From NCBI GenBank assembly GCA_003008705.1, contig PDUO01000029.1, positions 569,321 through 633,320 on the forward strand: a stretch of DNA of 64,000 bases, written 5' to 3'. The stretch is from Pezicula radicicola (lineage: Eukaryota; Ascomycota; Leotiomycetes; Helotiales; Dermateaceae). Under the pieces are notes generated by a model. That model saw only the letters and a program-made list of their open reading frames with translations. It did no database searches and was not told the origin of the DNA. Shown in pieces: positions 11,731-25,080 of the stretch. The translations under genes were made by a program, and so were the position numbers. Position 1 is the first letter of the stretch, and the number at the start of each line of letters is the position of its first letter.

Positions 11731-14700
11731 ATGAGCTCGACCGAAGGCGCAACACCGACTGCGACTCCGCTGCCTCCCCCCAAGCAGATCCGCTTTGTCA
11801 ATAATGAGGGCCAGCCGCCCGCAAAGAGGAGGAGGATAAATGCTGCGTATGTATCCTATTGGAATTCATATCGAGTTACTGCTCTTGCATATCCGGGAGC
11901 TTTATCGTGCATGATCGGCTTCTCCGGTAGTGATTTTGACGTATATGTGCTAATTCATGAGTTCCACAGGTGTCGAACATGTCGGAAGCGCAAGACTCGG
12001 TGCGATGGGGCGAGACCTCTCTGTTCGACATGTACAGAGGGTGGGCACGAGTGTCTCGGGTATGAAGCAGACGACCCGAAAGAGGGGAAGAAGGGCACTC
12101 GAGGATCAGATGCAAAGTTCGAGCTCGACGAAGAAGAAGATAAGAAACCCATCATGCACGACGTCCGCTTAGACAATGGCCAGAGAGAACCGGCCGATGT
12201 TTTTCGACCAGCGTCGTCGCATTCTCATTTCGACAACAGTGCACCAAGTAGTCGAGGCGAGATAGACCATGCAGATAGCAAGAATGCAGGAAGTCTCAGC
12301 AATGTACATAGTGACTACAGAGACAATCCCGTATTCTCCGACGACGGACCAAGTCCCAACACTCGACCATCCCTACACACCGAAAGCCACCGAGTTCCAT
12401 ACTTCAGGTACTTCGGTCCCACGGCGATTGTTCCAGGTTTCAAACAGATGGTAGTCTCAGTCAGAGGCCATCGTGGGAGCACAGGTGCTGGATCCGCAAT
12501 TGGGATGTCCCCTGGTGGCTCTGGAGGATATAGTGGAGGTTCCGTCTATGGAAGTACCCCATCTCAAGCTGGGACGGAGCCGCGGTCATCTGTGGAGATG
12601 CCACTATACGATCCTTCGGACCATCTCCCAGTCAATCGATTGATCATCCATCTGGTTGAAATTTTCTTTGTTCATCTTGGATGTAATTATCCATTTCTAC
12701 GACAAGACAAATTTGTGCGCATGGTTGAGGAGAAGAGGATCGAAGCTATACTTGTAGACGCCGTTTGCGCATTGGCCGCTCGTTTCTCCGATCATCCACT
12801 TCTCAATGTCTCCCATGATTCTAGCTATCCAAAATCAGAATATGGCCATGTTTTCGCACAACGAGCCAAGGCAGCGGTTGTGGATACATTTCCGGCTCCA
12901 TCCGTTGCAGCTGTTCAGGCATGCTTATTGCTTGCGTACGAGGGATTTGGCGCTGGCCAGGATAGCGCGTTGTGGATGTATTTGGGGTGTGCAATCCGTA
13001 TGGCTACAGATTTGGGTCTTCAAAAACTTGATGGCGTCAAGCACCAAGGTCAGAGAGACCCGCAAAATCATAGGGCCAATGTCGGAAATGACAATGTTTA
13101 CGATAAAGCGTCCCCAGAAGAAAGGATTGCAATAGCTGACAAGGAGCGAGCAGAAGTCGAACAAGAGCGCATAGATACTCTATGGGCTGTGTTCATGCTC
13201 GATCGGGTCATCTCCAGTGGAACAGGAAGACCGGTCACTCTGAGGGATGAAGACTTTGAACTCAGCTTCCCTGCAGTAGTTGCAAATAAACAGAGTGGCT
13301 GGCCGAACCCATTTCCAGCTCTCATCCAGATCATTCATCTATATGGGCGAGTGTCTGATCTGTTGAACAACATAAGAGACGTGAAGGACGTCACCCCACA
13401 AAAGATGGAAGGTCTCTCTGGGATGGAGAAAGATCTAACACAATTATATCAGAGGCTTGATCATCGACTGACTTTTAATGCGACAAACTTTCAACACTAC
13501 GTCAAGTCAGGAGAGGGTACAAACTTCATTTTAGTATGTTTTCTTGAATATTTGCTAGTTTCGAAGAGAAGGCTAATACTTTCAAGGTACATTTTTGGTT
13601 TCACACTCTCATAATGCTTCTGCATCAGCCGACCTTGATGCACTCGTTTGAGGGCCAGATACTTCAGCTTCTTCCTAATAGCCGCGAACTTAGCATGTCG
13701 TCCGCTAAAACTATCGCAGATATACTGGCATTTGCGGAACTTATAGATCCTCGGAGCTTCATCGGAAACCCATTTACGACTCAGCCTATGTATATCGCAG
13801 CCTGTGCATTCTTGATGGAACAAGCTGCACACACTTCCTCTCAGCCAACGTCTAGAGAAGACAGCCCGCAACGTCAAGTTGGTAGAGCTACGCAAAAGAA
13901 GGATACTAAAGAGGGTAATCAACTGGAGCAGAAACAAAAACATTCACTTCTAGCATCCGCAGCAAACCAGAACTATCAGCGATGTTACAAGTCACTCCAG
14001 CAATTGGAGGCGTATTGGGCTGGCGCACGGTATATTCTCGTTGCGCTTGACCAGAAGGCGAAGGGTATTTGGTGAGTACAGATTATTACGTTTTGCGATC
14101 AAAGGCTGACTACCTACCTTTCAGGGACCCTGAGACCTATACAGAACAGGAGATGGAAGCAACTAAGCATCCCAGGGCCGATATGATTCCTGGTTGGAGA
14201 CGAAAGCTATCTGTCGCAGCTCCATCTCCAGGTCGGCACCTCGCCGATTTTACTCGTTCACCCCAGCAGAAAATACCTGGGTCCCCTGCTATCGATGCAG
14301 CTCAAGCCATTGGGTGGTCTTTGACAGGGATCACGAATTCTCCAAGCTCGAATCTTACATTTATGTATCAGAACATGAATGGCGGTGATCAGCCACCACC
14401 TCCGCCGCTGGGAGCAGGAAACATGATATACGATCCCATACGTCAAAGTCTTCCTGAAACAACCCCAGGGTCAACGTCTACTTCAGACTATCACACAAGA
14501 TACCAATCCTTTCCACCGTCCCGGCAGATGCCTCCTCCAGCACCTAAATATGCGCCGATCACTTCCGAACCAGCAAGTACCTCTGACGCCGAAATGCTCC
14601 TGGGCCTACAAAGCTCTCCATTTGCCCAGACCCCAGGTTCTCAAAACTCGTTCGAACACACTCAAAACATGGCTTCTCCGAATACTCAGCACAATGCTGT

Positions 14701-14956
14701 GGACTTTGCTCACAACGGTAATGCGAACATGTTTGCCGGGGGCGCGAATGGATACATGGGAATTGGAGGGGTTAGCGATATGATGCTAGAGAGTCAGGAG
14801 ATCGATATGTCTGCTCTTGGCGGTGATATGATGCCTTGGCTCGAATATTTACCACAGGATGTTCTGAATTTTTTCGATAATGGCCCTAGCACTACAAACA
14901 GTGGGACAGTGAGTGGAAATGTTGATATGAGCACCATGGGATCAAGTGGCGGATGA
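11731..14956 (+). CDS. Zn2Cys6 transcription factor with Fungal_trans domain
   Basis: Nuclear DNA-binding regulator. Four exons (11731-11846, 11970-13533, 13587-14071, 14125-14956) sum to 2997 nt, or 998 aa. The basic leader PPAKRRRINAA splices in frame into the complete binuclear cluster CRTC-x6-C-x6-C-x2-C-x6-C near residues 40-66. An acidic/Ser-rich linker follows. Next comes a long alpha-helical regulatory region with signatures such as LGCAIRMATDLGLQKL and DTLWAVFMLDRVISSGTGRP, typical of PF04082-type domains. The C-terminal 280 residues are Pro/Ser/Asn/Met-rich and look like an activation region. The start was chosen at the first ATG in frame with the cluster. Target genes unknown; no obvious regulated cluster surrounds it. 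The model is intact. Confidence 0.88.
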
Positions 14957-16594
14957 AGTTATGATACCCAGCCGAGAGACTCAGGCATAGAGACTGAGCT
15001 CATATTCCACACCAGTGCCCAGAAGTGTATCATGAGGTCAAGCAGACTGAAGGCCATTATAGGTCTGTATTCCTTGTTTGGTCCAGTCCCGCTGTAAAAC
15101 TGACCGCAAAATCATGCAGAGCCTCATGCAATTCGCATCGCTATAGAGAATCCACAAACCTGGGACATGTTTATATACAAAGTGAAAGCAGCTCATTAGT
15201 GATGTGCATGCTTGTCACACTTTGGATGTATATTTCTTGCGCAGAATTTGCAATGGCTAGGGCAATATTTATATTTTCCTTTCGTGCCATTGCGTATATT
15301 TCGATCTCGAATTATATATCACATGGGCTTACTCTATTTTGGAAACTATGAGCAATGAAGAATATACCAGACGTCAAGATTGTCGGTCTCTGCAATGTAC
15401 TAAAAGAATCAGTTGTGCCGTACTTCAAACAGAAGTTTCCGGTCACCACGTAGGTATAAATTGAGAAATTTAATCTTGGAGTTCCACATACCTCCTATAT
15501 AGAGGTTTCTTTCTATCTACGCTTTAACTTATTTATTCAGCGACATCTCAAGGTCCACCAGAAAAACAAGGGATATTGTCGAAATCGTGGTTCAAGAGTG
15601 GTTGTGTTGCAGTTATTAAGTTCTATGGAATCAAGGTCTGGTTTTCATGTCCAAAATACCACTAAATAAAATCGGAAATAGTGCTAGTAAATTCCAGTCC
15701 CGATACGCACGAAAGGTACGAAAGTACAGTACAATGCCAAAATTGATATTTGAATAATACCACGTGAGTTCTGCCAGATTATTTTTGATTTAGGTAACTC
15801 ACTTAATTTAAAGAGCTTGCTTAATTTAGATACCTAAATGGGCGGTAAGCTCGAAGCGTTACTATATGTGTCGGATATCAATTATAGCATTGTACACGCA
15901 TCAGGATTTGGTAATTCACCTCCTTTTCACCACCGTCTATTACAACGAGTTCACAAATCGCTTAACTTCATGAATTCCACCTTAGCTAAGCGAAATTCTC
16001 CAGTCAAAAAGTTACTTAAGAAGTGAGTTACTATTGAATGGGAAGCAATATGGACAGCAATAGGTGGTGGTAATAATGGTAGATTCTATATTCTGTGTAG
16101 AAGCTAGAGTGCCAGAATGGGCCTACTTGTAGTGGGCAATCACATGACTATTCCCATATATTCAACAGTTACTAAAATCGAATCAGTTACTTTGCTTAAG
16201 TTTATGTCTTTGGGACCAAATTCCTGATTTAACAGATATATGAACTCGTCGGCATAGGTCTAATAGAATATATAACTTTATGCAATTTCACAATTAGCCG
16301 AGGGATTTCATAACTTTCTTCGTGGTCTGATTAGGAGGGGCCCTGGAAACCAGCTATACTGCTTTGTAAGAACATCTCCTAAGTTTGTAATCACACTATT
16401 GTGATTTCATAAGCTGCCAAGACAACTCAGAATGACGGACAATCACCAAGCTCCCCCACCGCCGCCTCATTCCAAAGTCTAACTTAATAGTCTTAAGCAA
16501 AAGTAACAAAGACGATTTTGCAACTAAACGAAGGTACATAGTACTAGCTGTACTGAGTTTTTTTTTTTTGGATTTGACTTGAAGTGAAGAAACA
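14957..16594. other. Intergenic, no supported gene
   Basis: 3' region of the transcription factor, then AT-rich DNA. A copy of the dispersed core (GTAACTCACTTAATTT-type) lies near 15794-15835. A T10 run precedes the next gene at about 16559-16568. No gene or RNA seen. Confidence 0.5.
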
Positions 16595-18096
16595 ATGTCT
16601 ATTATTCCTTCTACTCAAAAAGCATGGCGTCTTCAAACACAAGATGGTTGGGGAAAAGGGTTAGTATTAATTGAAAACGAGAGTGTTCCTCAAGTCTTGG
16701 GAAATGATGTCTTAGTAGGTACCTTTATCTCCTTCAACCTCCTTCAACCTTCCTCAGCCCCTCACCCTTCCCTATCCATTAAGTAAACTAACGAAAATCC
16801 ACCCAAAAAGGTCAAATTCCACGCCGCCTCTCTGAACTATAGGGACCTTATCATCGCAAAAGGCACATCCGTAGTCTCTAAAGTGAGACCTGGTGTTGTT
16901 CCTGGTTCCGATGGTGCAGGTGAGGTTGTTGCTGTTGGGGAGAAGGTTAGTAGGTTTGTGGTTGGTGATAGAGTTGTCACGCTTTTTAATCAGGGACATT
17001 TTTCGGGGGAGTTGGATTCGGGGGCTGTTTTGACGGGGGTGGGAGGTATGGTTGATGGGTTTGTTTTCTTTCCCTCTTCCTTTCCCGCTTTTCTTCTCTA
17101 TTGCGTTTTCGTAAGAAAGCAGGGGGTAGTGGTGTGGTAAATAATAATTGATTTGTATAGGACGTTACGCCAATATGGTATTTTCAATGAACAAGGTTTA
17201 GTTTCTATGCCGAAATCTTTGAATTACCTCGAAGCGTCAACTTTATCCTGTGCTGCGGTAACAGCTTGGAATGCGTTATTTGGGGGTGGAAAACAGGTCT
17301 GTTTATATCTCTACTATTTTATCTCTTATCTCCAACCCCTGTCCGCAAGTCTAAAACATTCAAATGAAAAACTAATTAAAAATTCCGTAACAAACAGCTC
17401 AAACCAGGCTCGACAATCTTAACCCAAGGAACTGGCGGTGTCTCCCTCTTCGCTCTTCAATTCGCACTCTTAGCAGGAGCTACTGTAATTGCTACAACCT
17501 CTTCCTCTTCAAAGACAACACTTTTGAAATCTCTCGGTGCAACTCATGTTATTAACTATAAGGAAACGCCGAATTGGGGTGATGTTGTTAAAGGTTTGAC
17601 GTATAGGGGTGAAGGTGTTGATTTTGTTATTGAGGTTGGGGGTCCGAGTACTATGGGGGAGAGTTTGAAGGCTGTTAGGATTGGGGGTGTTGTTAATTTG
17701 ATTGGTGTAGTTGCGGGGAGGGGAGGGGATGTTGCGGGGAGAGAGGTCGGGTTTTTGGATGTTTTGGCTAGGGGTGTTACTGTTAGGGGGATTATGGTTG
17801 GGGGAAGGGATTTGTTGGTTGATATGGTTAGTGTAATTTTTTTCTTTCTTGGTTTGGTATTTGAAAATCTGGAGGTGTTTGCTGATTGATGTGGTGTAGA
17901 TTAGGGCTATTGATGAGAATCATGTTAGACCTGTGATTGATGAGAAGATCTTTGGATTGGAGGAGTTGAAGGAGTAAGTTTTGTTTGGCTGTTAGTTGGA
18001 AAGAATTGCTTTGCTGATATTTTTTTTCGATATAGGGCATACCAATATATGAGTGAGTCGAAGCATATTGGTAAGGTTGTTGTTAGGATTGTTTAG
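16595..18096 (+). CDS. Zinc-type alcohol dehydrogenase-like MDR oxidoreductase
   Basis: NAD(P)H-dependent medium-chain reductase; substrate unknown. Six exons (16595-16714, 16811-17058, 17161-17296, 17398-17826, 17900-17973, 18036-18096) give 355 aa. The N-terminal GroES-like fold reads DVLVKFHAASLNYRDL, then PGVVPGSDGAGEVVAVG and the GDRV motif. The Rossmann region has the nucleotide-binding GTGGVSLFALQFA stretch, followed by LGATHVINY and the C-terminal GLEELKEAYQYMSESKHIGK typical of the family. I see no cysteine ligand set for a catalytic zinc, which suits the quinone-reductase-like branch. The last exon is immediately repeated downstream (18121-18219). Third-position and intron T/G richness suggests mild AT drift, but the frame is intact. 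Confidence 0.88.
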
Positions 18097-18219
18097 GTCT
18101 TGGTGTCGTTCTGTTGTATTTTTTTTCGATATAGGGCATACCAATATATGAGTGAGTCGAAGCATATTGGTAAGGTTGTTGTTAGGATTGTTTAGGTCTT
18201 GGTGTCGTTCTGTTGTATT
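18022..18219 (+). repeat. 99-bp tandem duplication of a terminal exon
   Basis: The segment covering the T-run, the TCGATATAG acceptor, all 61 coding bases of the last MDR exon with its TAG stop, and about 25 bp of 3' flank is repeated with a 99-bp period. The copies start at about 18022 and 18121. They are essentially identical over the unit, so the event is recent. The second acceptor could be used as an alternative terminal exon encoding the same peptide. Confidence 0.9.
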
Positions 18220-19500
18220 TTTTTGATATGAAGTTTCCGGTCTATGTCGTGGGATCTGAATTCAGATTTTAATTCTGCTCTAATTGAATTGTGTATGATT
18301 TTTGGTGCTATATTTTGTAACTTCTTAATGAATGCTATTACGAGTTACTACTGTAGCTAAAGGCTAAGCGAGTATATAATTAGAGTAGTTCGAACATTTT
18401 TACTATACAAATTGGTTAAATTGGTTTCACCGGAATATTTTTGATTGGGGTAAGTGATTTACTTAACCTAAGAAGGTAACTCAAATCAAGTGAATTAATC
18501 AAGTTGCCTACCTATATAACCTTACCCTCGTTTAAGGCTAACAGACTAGAGCACTCATACTCAAAGTAGCAGCTGGGGAGGAACAGACAAAATGATTATA
18601 GTCAAAATAGTGGGGGTGGGGTTTAATTTCTTCTGTCAATGCATCTGCGTGACATGCTGTATATTGACGTGACTATCAACAGTGGGCAAGAAGTAGTCCA
18701 CAGCTGATGTTCGATGGAAATTGAAATTCCGTCTATAATCTACTTCCCATTTATCACAGCATTCTTTTTAGAAATGTTCTCATATTGTGCTGTGCCCTGT
18801 GCAGAAATGAACAAAATCAGTAACTAAAAGTGGTCTGGTGGTAGCTAGTGTTGGGGGGGGGCTCACTTACGATTACCATGGCAAGAGACTTGCGATAATT
18901 CATCTATTCTGTATTAGAAGTGTCCTCATTTATTATCATTGACGAGGTTAAATTAATAGTAGAAGACTATTCACAATATTTCTGTTCGTTATAATGTTTG
19001 CACCAGAGAGTTATAATGGCTTGTGGTGCAGTACTTTTATTAGTCTTAAATCTAATCCTCTTGAGCTTGAAATTCAACTTCTCCCTTCAGTCTCACCTCA
19101 CTATCAAGATAGCTTCTCAAAGAACAGAAGATACAAATGAAATGGTGCCATATTTAGTGGAGAACTGCCCCGGTAAAGAGAACACAGCACGGCACAGCAA
19201 CAAATTTTGGCTTGGCGTGACAGACATGCCAAGCTGTACATTACAAGAAAATCTTGCATTTAAATCTCTGTGTTCTTCTGGGGCATTTTCAAACTGTTAT
19301 CATATCGTGCACATAATTTTAGAGAGATCGCTGCCTATAGACTCATGGTAGGCCTCGCGGAAGGTAGATGATATCAATGCGTGGCTATGTTAGACCTATT
19401 TGTCCGCTGTATTCCTAACTCGATTTCAGGGCCTTTCTTTTGTTCAGTTCAGTATGTCTTCGGTAGCTGGTAAAGATTATCCAAATCAACCTTAGCACTT
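18220..19500. other. Intergenic, no supported gene
   Basis: AT-rich. Core-motif copy near 18449-18512. The plus frame at 18998-19351 has no recognisable domain, and I could not find the missing N-terminal half of the downstream transporter here. Confidence 0.45.
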
Positions 19501-19509
19501 CGAAGGCTT

Positions 19510-20571
19510 CCCTGACTCTTGTATAGCTATCGTCCGGATGAGATTATACGCCGTGCCGGAATCTTTTATGTCGCATCTAGTGTTGGCTAGATAATCACCG
19601 GATTATTGGCTGCACATATCTACGCAGATCTTAACGGGGCTTTAGGACATCAAGGTTGGAGATGGATGCATTTGATAGCAGGTACCATGGCTCCCCCTGT
19701 GGCCGTATTTGGAGTCTGTACTTTCCCCAGCACTCCTCACCATGGGAAGAGGTGGATTTTAACCGACGATGAATTCGATCTTGCCAAGGAACGCATGGTG
19801 CTCTGTGGTCGAAAGGAGCCCCAAGGATTTGGTTGGTCGTCGATCAAACGTTTCGTAGGTCGTTGGCACTTCTGGTTTTTAGTCGCATGGAACGTTTCTT
19901 GGTTGATGGGATTTCTGTCCGAGACTCAAGGAGTGTATACTTTATGGCTGAAGAGCCATGAAGCGTATTCAACGCCAATGGTTAATAATTTGACGGTAAG
20001 CAGAATATTCAAAACAGATTAGAAGGAGACTGCTTACAATCCCCACAGTCCATAGCTCCAGCTATAGGAATTACTACAATCTTAGGGTTTTCATTCGCCG
20101 CCGACAGGTACGGGGATAAGGGAAGGGTGATAATAGTGTGCCTAGTCTGCGTACTTGGTGTTATTGCTAATATAGGATTCGCGCTATACGACCATACGTC
20201 CTTTGCATATAAATGGTAACTCACCGCCATAAGCCAGTTCTATATTCCCATGCTTACGCTTCTTTTTTTTAAGGTTCACCTACGCTGAGAATTACACCGA
20301 AGTCTCACTCTCCTCCTTACAATATTCCTGGGCGAATCTTATTTGTAGCGATGATGCAGAGGAGAGAGCATTTATTGTCAGCGCAATGCTTGCTGTTGGG
20401 TCGGCATGTGATGCATGGGTACCCAATGTATTTTTCAAGACCACTGACTCTCCGAAATGGGTCAACGGTCACATATTCCAAGCCATCACAATGCCAGTAT
20501 ACTTCAGTCTAACACTTGCTGTATACTTCGCCGTTCAACGCGTCTCAGAAATGGCAACAGCCAACGTTTAG
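19510..20571 (+). pseudogene. MFS transporter remnant (Dal5/Liz1-like anion:cation symporter family)
   Basis: Only the region from about TM4-5 onward is recognisable. Segments read YRPDEIIRRAGIFYVASSVG, then IITGLLAAHIYADL, GHQGWRWMHLIAG, and the loop ILTDDEFDLAKERM..RFVGRWHFW that marks allantoate/pantothenate-type permeases. Two introns still splice well (19996-20048 and 20216-20273), and the C-terminus ends RVSEMATANV. The frame has TGA at 19513-19515 and TAG at 19588-19590, the latter where Gln (CAG) would be natural. No start or TM1-3 is visible upstream. The surviving part would have carried organic anions or vitamins across the plasma membrane. Non-functional in my reading. Confidence 0.72.
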
Positions 20572-21126
20572 TGCACTTGAGGCCTTGGCTATAGTCCTTG
20601 AGAAAGCAAGGGAGGGAAATTATATAAAGGTGTTTATTAATACCTTTGTGGAAATCTCTTAAAATTTTAGGTTGCTGCAGCTACTTAGGTGTATAAAGTT
20701 GATTAAAAGTAGGCCTCAGCCAAACAATATAATTTTAAAAGTCTAAGACTGGTGTCTTCGTCTATAGAAACTAGAAAACTTTTTATGGAATATACGTATT
20801 ACCACGTGACTATATGGACTTACTTATTTATATCACTTATGGGAATTTAGTAGCTCACTCGACTTAAGTAACCCACTTAATTTGAGTAACTAACTTGGTT
20901 CCGGCATTAGATTTAAAGCTTGTTTAATATACGTTCCATTTATTCAAGACTAAAATTTCCTTGTTGATACCTGTTGCTAAATCTGGTATTACTAAAATAG
21001 GCTACTCCGAGCTATTACTACAATAGGAAATACCCTACCCCCCCCAGCCTACAGATGTATATATATACTACCTCTAGACCTTACTTTATTCTACAATCGA
21101 GTCCATTTCTACTTTCTAACAATACC
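20572..21126. other. Intergenic with dispersed core motif
   Basis: Convergent 3' ends flank this stretch. A strong copy of the dispersed core (ACTTAAGTAACCCACTT, TTGAGTAACTAACTTGG) lies at 20858-20911. No gene. Confidence 0.5.
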
Positions 21127-22174
21127 TTACCTATCAACCAGTTTTTTGTACTGTCCTCTTTTCAAATCCGAGTTGCGTTGTACAGAAAGGGTAAGAAGTA
21201 GCAATATAAGCAGGCTGGAAAGCAAGAATATCACACCAAGTGACGGGGATGACCATGAGAATCCACACCAGCCCCGACAAGACCCAGATAACCTATTTTC
21301 TCCCCCACACTCTCCTTTTTCCTTGAACATATTGTCGATATCAAAAGGACAACTACCGGTATTGGTCTCTAAAGACTCACCCGGATCTGGAAACATGATA
21401 CAGCTTCCTTCCTGCTTTGTCCAGCAGCCGTTCCCATTGTTAGCCTCAAATAAATCCGGTAATTGAAGCTCGGCATTTCCTTCCGAGATGGCGACGCTAT
21501 GTAATGACGGATTTATCTGACCACCTGTGATGACGACAGGTGCACAGTTCATGAACATCTCGGGTACGCTCCATCTACCAAACCAAGTCCTATTTATTAT
21601 CACTCATCAGTGAGATTTTCAGATGGATAAAAAGGGTCAACTAACCATGCCATCACTGCCGGGCCCAAAGGGAGGAAATCGGGAATGGTGAAATTGTAGA
21701 CGTCCGATAAGAGTGTTGTTGATGAGTACCCAAGATTTCCTTCCTCATGCCTCGCTGGACAGCCTCCGTGGATAGAGTGAATGACCTTCCATTGGCTTTT
21801 CCTTGTTGGCTTCTTGTCATATGTAATAGATATTTGACATGAACCTCCGCCATGTACAGCCTCTCCTATTGCACTGCTACAGATCAATCTCCGCTCATCT
21901 CTCCAGCCTTTTCTTGAGGGCCAACTTACTGTAGTTGCTGTGTAGATCCAAGAGGCCAGACATTTATGACTCCATATGTATCATATTCGGTCTCTCCTTT
22001 GCACGGCCAGTCAGATCCGTCTTTAGCTACTGGCCCGTTATCAAATAATTGACTTGGAAACGGAACAGGATTGTACAAATACGTATGCGCATCTACGATA
22101 GAGACTAGGAGACTTGTTGCGAATATGATGCTGGTTGTCATCTGGATATACTGTGAAAACATCATGCTGAACAT
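21127..22174 (-). CDS. AA11-type lytic polysaccharide monooxygenase with C-terminal membrane anchor
   Basis: Copper monooxygenase expected to oxidatively cleave chitin-like beta-1,4 glycans outside the cell. Three exons (22174-21930, 21873-21646, 21589-21127) total 936 nt, 311 aa. A signal peptide ends VDA just before His30, which would become the N-terminal copper-brace histidine; the start at 22174 is not certain because ATG 22141 also yields a signal peptide. The second brace histidine is His89 in AVHGGGSC. Family signatures include VPFPSQLFDNGP, DGSDWPCKG, KVIHSIHGGCP and EMFMNCAPV. The usual WTWFNRIGNREMYMNCAP region appears here as WTWFGRWSVPEMFMNCAP. A Ser/Cys-rich tail ends in one hydrophobic helix (GVIFLLSSLLILLLLTLSV) followed by polar residues, so the enzyme may stay bound to the membrane. 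Family call from memory of AA11 motifs. Confidence 0.8.
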
Positions 22175-25080
22175 GAATCAGATTGAAAATTCAACTTTCT
22201 CCTAAAAGAAATGGTGAAGCTGCCTCGGGAGCATAACTCAGAGCAACTTAAGATAGCGAAAGCGCAGCTACAGAGAAATAATGGGCTGTACACGGACCTG
22301 TATTTTTGCGCAGTATAAGGTTCATCGTACTTAAACTCTCGCTTCGGATTTATCCTAGTAAGATACTCTATGAGTATCTATCAACTGTACTAATTTATCG
22401 ATATTTGGAAAGTTCCATGTCAGAAAAGTGGTACTTTACATGCATAGAAACCTGCTAGGATCTACTTGATCCTTCTACACAGCAAACATGGATGGAAATC
22501 TAGCTTGATAGGCTAAGTATATCGCCGCCACCAACTGATTGCTCTCCCTTTCAAACGTATGCATACTCCGTAGAAATCTTCCAAGGAAGAAATAGAAGGA
22601 TATATCGAAGTTAAGAATATGCCAGCTTCATGCGAAAGTCTGCGGAGTAAGAATACCGGTGACAAATACACAATGCACGGCTCTTTCAGCCAATGCGGGG
22701 TCTAAAGCTTTGCCTCGGATACTCTAGAGAAGGAGTCTAGAATTTGAAAAGAGAAAGTAGCTTAGCTCTAAGTGACATCTCAAACCAGAACCTATTGATA
22801 AACTTGGTTTACCAGAAGCTAGATCAAGGTTGTAGTTAGTAATATTTTACCGAGGCATATTGTTCGAGTGTGTTAGTATGTAATGTTACCACAGCTTAAA
22901 CTTCTGTTCTAACATTTCAGGGCCCAAGCTTCATCCGGGGGCACCTCCGTAGCTCCAAACAATCTGATATGCATTGCGCGGATGTAAGCCGATTTGAAGA
23001 AGTATGTGCCATCTTCGCCACGTCGGTTAATATGAATCCCCCAATTGTTGTCGGCAAAAGATTTATGAATTTAGCACTAGAAGGAATTGATAACTTTGTC
23101 CGCACAATGTGCACATATTTACGCTCTCACCAGGTGATTTATTGCTTGGTCAGAACCTGGCCAGAGGTATAGGATAGTTTTTTTTTAAAAAAAAATCTCG
23201 AATTAGCCAATAGTTGGAACGACCAGAACAAGGACGAGAGCGATACAAGGTTATCATACCCTAAGCGAGGCAACCGGATGGTTTTCCGTGTCGGGTAAAT
23301 GTGTCACTAAGTACGCCCTGACAGTATTCAGAAAGCTACCGTACTAGTTAAAAGAAAACAAAATCAGTTATTGCCTCGGTTGTGGTATTGAAACTCTTGA
23401 TAGGGATTTTATTTGTTATAATTGACATAAGTAAATGCTACTGTATCACCGCGAAGCGAGTACCGTACATATGGCACTAACTTAATAAATCTGGATTTCG
23501 CTTAGAGGTTTGCTACTTCATGCAAGAGAGCTACCTAGCATGCCTAGTTAGATGGTTTGAAGGATCTATGAGGATCTGGAGGATTTGATTTATTAATCAA
23601 ATCTCTTATCTACGGAGGTACACGGGGAAGTATTGTTCCCTACCAAGTCAGTGCTAGATTATGCGCGCTATTTATCCTAGAAATACAGGTTGTTATTGGC
23701 CATTTTTGGTCGTTTACGCTCCAAAAAGTACTCACAGATGTCGCAAGGCACAATACTTTCCCCATGTACCTCCGTAAGCAAACCGGATTTGTTGCGGAAT
23801 ACCTACCTATGGGCTTCCCATGTGCTCTAGGTGTAAATACCAACTACTACCTGCATTGTCTTATCTCGGACTCTGATACGAGGCTCTAGCTTTGGATTCT
23901 GCTGATAGCTGGCAGTGCTTCCTTAACAGGTCGAAGATTATAAGTGAGGCTGTTTTGCGTTATTCTTATTACTAATACTAATTTCGGTGTTTCCGTTGAA
24001 TATTTTCTTTGTGTGATTAAATTTTTACAATCGTACTGACTCAAGAAACTGGAATTTTGGGTACTTGAAGTGCACCTGAACTAAGCGATTTAGTAGGAGA
24101 GGGCTCTTCAGAGAAGTTCAGACTGTCTCTTACAGGTTTTAATTCTCGCAAACGATCAATCCTCGTAAGCGAGTGCCAAATCAAGTCTTGGCGTGTAAGA
24201 GCCCTCGGGAGCCCAAAGCTAAGTAGTATTTCCAAGGGAGACTCTCGGTAAGCAAAATCCCGATTGTTGGGTTAGTATGGTGTCTCGACCTCGCCCATAA
24301 TTTACTCACGCGATGAACTTAGTTGTCACCTTCTGGGGGGCTATTAAGCTTCCCGTGGCTTGGCGCTAAAAGTGTAGGACGAATGGCTTAATAAGTCGAG
24401 AAGTAAGATAAAACTTGCTTAAAAAGTTTGCTTATACGAGTATCTCCTGTTGCTGGTTTAAATCTATGGTCCTTTTCTTTGCGGTATCACATACAAGCGG
24501 GGTACTGCTGTTTTACATGAGCTAGCCGGACAGTATCTGAGGCGATTTACATTTTGAGGCCGTGCGATGACTTGCTTAAACGAGGGCGATTATTACACTA
24601 GCTAGCCAGTGCGACTTCCATACTCTGTAGAATCTCAGCTTTGGTAACTCCGTATAAATGAAATATACAATACTTAATGTGTAAGGGTTAATCGGCAAAT
24701 TGCAGTAGCGGAAATCTTTGGCCGTTTCTAAACAATTTATTGACGTTCCTGTATTTCCTTCTCACCGACCTTTGTATAAATTCGTAGACACGATAGGTTT
24801 GCAGTCTTTTTATGCTAGTGGTGAAGACAGCCTCTTTGCAGGGACTAGAAGAGTCTATGCTAGCGGTACGGAAAGTACCTTTACTGACTCTACTCAGTAT
24901 CAAGAAGGCTGGTTTCATATCATGCCCCACAACCAATAAGTAAGGTATCATCACTGAGTAAGTCATGTATCACATTGGATACTCGCGTCTGGTTGACATG
25001 AGAATATATAAGTGAGTGATCCGCTTTACCGAAATTGGACGCTACATCATATCATTTACCACACAAAATATTTTACAAGT
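22175..25080. other. Long intergenic stretch, no supported gene
   Basis: Several short frames on both strands (for example near 22969-23172 and 24718-24939) have no recognisable family. I see no tRNA, no inverted repeat of note and no clear pseudogene. It probably contains the promoter of the GT2 gene at its right end. Confidence 0.45.
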
